NCBI RefSeq assembly: GCF_003633615.1
Contig: NZ_RBKU01000001.1
Span: 620,001 to 684,000 of the forward strand
DNA from: Mucilaginibacter gracilis
GTDB lineage: Bacteria > Bacteroidota > Bacteroidia > Sphingobacteriales > Sphingobacteriaceae
Reading direction: 5' to 3'
Length of the DNA: 64,000 nt
The translations under genes and the position numbers were made by a program. Positions 63,443 to 64,000 of this stretch are shown here, piece by piece; position 1 is the first letter of the stretch; each line of letters begins with the position of its first letter. Below the pieces are notes generated by a model. That model saw only the letters and a program-made list of their open reading frames with translations, made no database searches and was not told the origin of the DNA.

Positions 63443-64000
63443 TTAATGTGCTGCAAAATTTGATTCCAGTTGTTCCAGGGATTGTCCTTTAGTTTCCTTG
63501 ACTTTAATCCTAATGAACACAAATCCGAAAAAACAAACAACCGCATAGAGGTAAAAAGGCCCGTAAGTTCCCAGTGCTTCAGCCAGCAGGGGGAAAGTAA
63601 ATACAAGCAGAAAATACGCTCCCCATAAACATAGTATGGCAAAAGAAGAAGCAGTACCCCTGATGTGATTAGGAAATATTTCAGATATTATAACCCATGT
63701 AACAGGAGCCAGAGATGTGGCATAGACTGCAATGGCGAGCAATACCAGAAAAGATATCCACCCGGCGGAAGCCTGATGGCCGAGCGCATACGCCAGCGCG
63801 AGATAAATAATGGTCAGGCCAAGCGAACCGAACATGATCAGGGGTTTTCGTCCTAAACGATCAACCTGCCACATCGCCAATAAAGTAAATAAGGTATTCA
63901 CCACGCCGATAATTACCGTTTCCCAAAGCTGGCGGTCAAGATCGGCTCCTATAGATTTAAAAATAGTGGAGGTATAATTAAACACGACATTGATCCCGCA
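63443..64000 (-). CDS. MFS sugar porter, N-terminus beyond window
   Basis: The C-terminal ~185 residues carry sugar-porter signatures: VDRLGRKPLIMFGS (the D-R-x-G-R-R loop), a PVTWVIISEIFPNHIRG block and a final PETKG-like VKETKGQSLEQLE. Coding continues through the window edge (NVVFNYTSTIF). It brings the monosaccharide released by the locus across the inner membrane, most likely by proton symport. Confidence 0.92.
   Translation of the reverse strand, partial: CGINVVFNYTSTIFKSIGADLDRQLWETVIIGVVNTLFTLLAMWQVDRLGRKPLIMFGSLGLTIIYLALAYALGHQASAGWISFLVLLAIAVYATSLAPVTWVIISEIFPNHIRGTASSFAILCLWGAYFLLVFTFPLLAEALGTYGPFYLYAVVCFFGFVFIRIKVKETKGQSLEQLESNFAAH

Overview
The window looks like a chromosomal segment of a Bacteroidota bacterium, most likely a Sphingobacteriaceae member (Mucilaginibacter/Pedobacter type). 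The evidence is SusC/SusD pairs, TAnnTTTG-type promoter elements instead of -10/-35 boxes, few Shine-Dalgarno sequences, DUF4369-TlpA redoxins, FtsX-type orphan permeases and a Bacteroidota-style mobilisation module. The species call is an inference from gene content only.

1-16.5 kb is a sulfur-scavenging region. It holds a SusC-like TonB receptor (cut by the window edge) preceded by a 27-codon leader ORF ending in three consecutive Cys codons, an Rrf2 regulator, an APC amino-acid permease with an SsuD-like flavin monooxygenase, and a PhzF/HxlR divergent pair around a perfect 34-bp palindrome. Next comes an operon headed by a SAM-I riboswitch (NifS-fold protein lacking the catalytic Cys, TlpA-like protein, metallo-hydrolase). 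Divergent from it are a histone-H1-like protein and a second TlpA-like protein. An operon of ATP-grasp ligase, SfnG-like flavin monooxygenase and the methionine importer MetN-MetI-MetQ follows. One imperfect-palindromic motif (core CyATAGA-N4-ATAGAAT / ATAGACTTTATA) sits in three of these promoters, so they look like one regulon; Rrf2 is the nearest candidate regulator. I infer uptake, oxidative desulfonation and cleavage of organosulfur compounds under sulfur limitation.

16.6-21.8 kb carries small stress-type genes, then mobile-element debris: fused TraG and NYN fragments, a tRNA-Asn 3' fragment with terminator and 11-bp tandem repeats (an attachment-site scar), an integrase N-terminus fused to an unrelated C-terminus, and a frameshifted phosphoesterase.

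21.9-34.2 kb encodes lipoproteins, an S41 peptidase, and two paralogous giant proteins that join a membrane-anchored AraC-type regulator to an FtsX/MacB-type permease. The two flank a HExxH protein. A SGNH hydrolase with an in-frame amber codon and a perfect 44-bp palindrome follow.

34.4-38.6 kb is a mobilisable-element module (relaxase, MobC, HTH protein, hairpin-rich putative oriT) with no integrase visible. A 50-bp near-perfect direct repeat at 38.6 and 46.9 kb bounds the next segment.

38.6-50.3 kb is a gene graveyard: truncated AraC, GH3 with Trp to stop, deleted phosphoesterase, truncated Hsp20, frameshifted LytTR/LytS pair, truncated S41, SDR fragment, frameshifted HxlR. A PAS-GAF histidine kinase is the only clearly intact large gene there.

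50.6-64 kb is an intact polysaccharide-utilisation locus on the minus strand: sugar MFS porter, DUF5107-TPR protein, SusC, SusD, GH30 and GH2.
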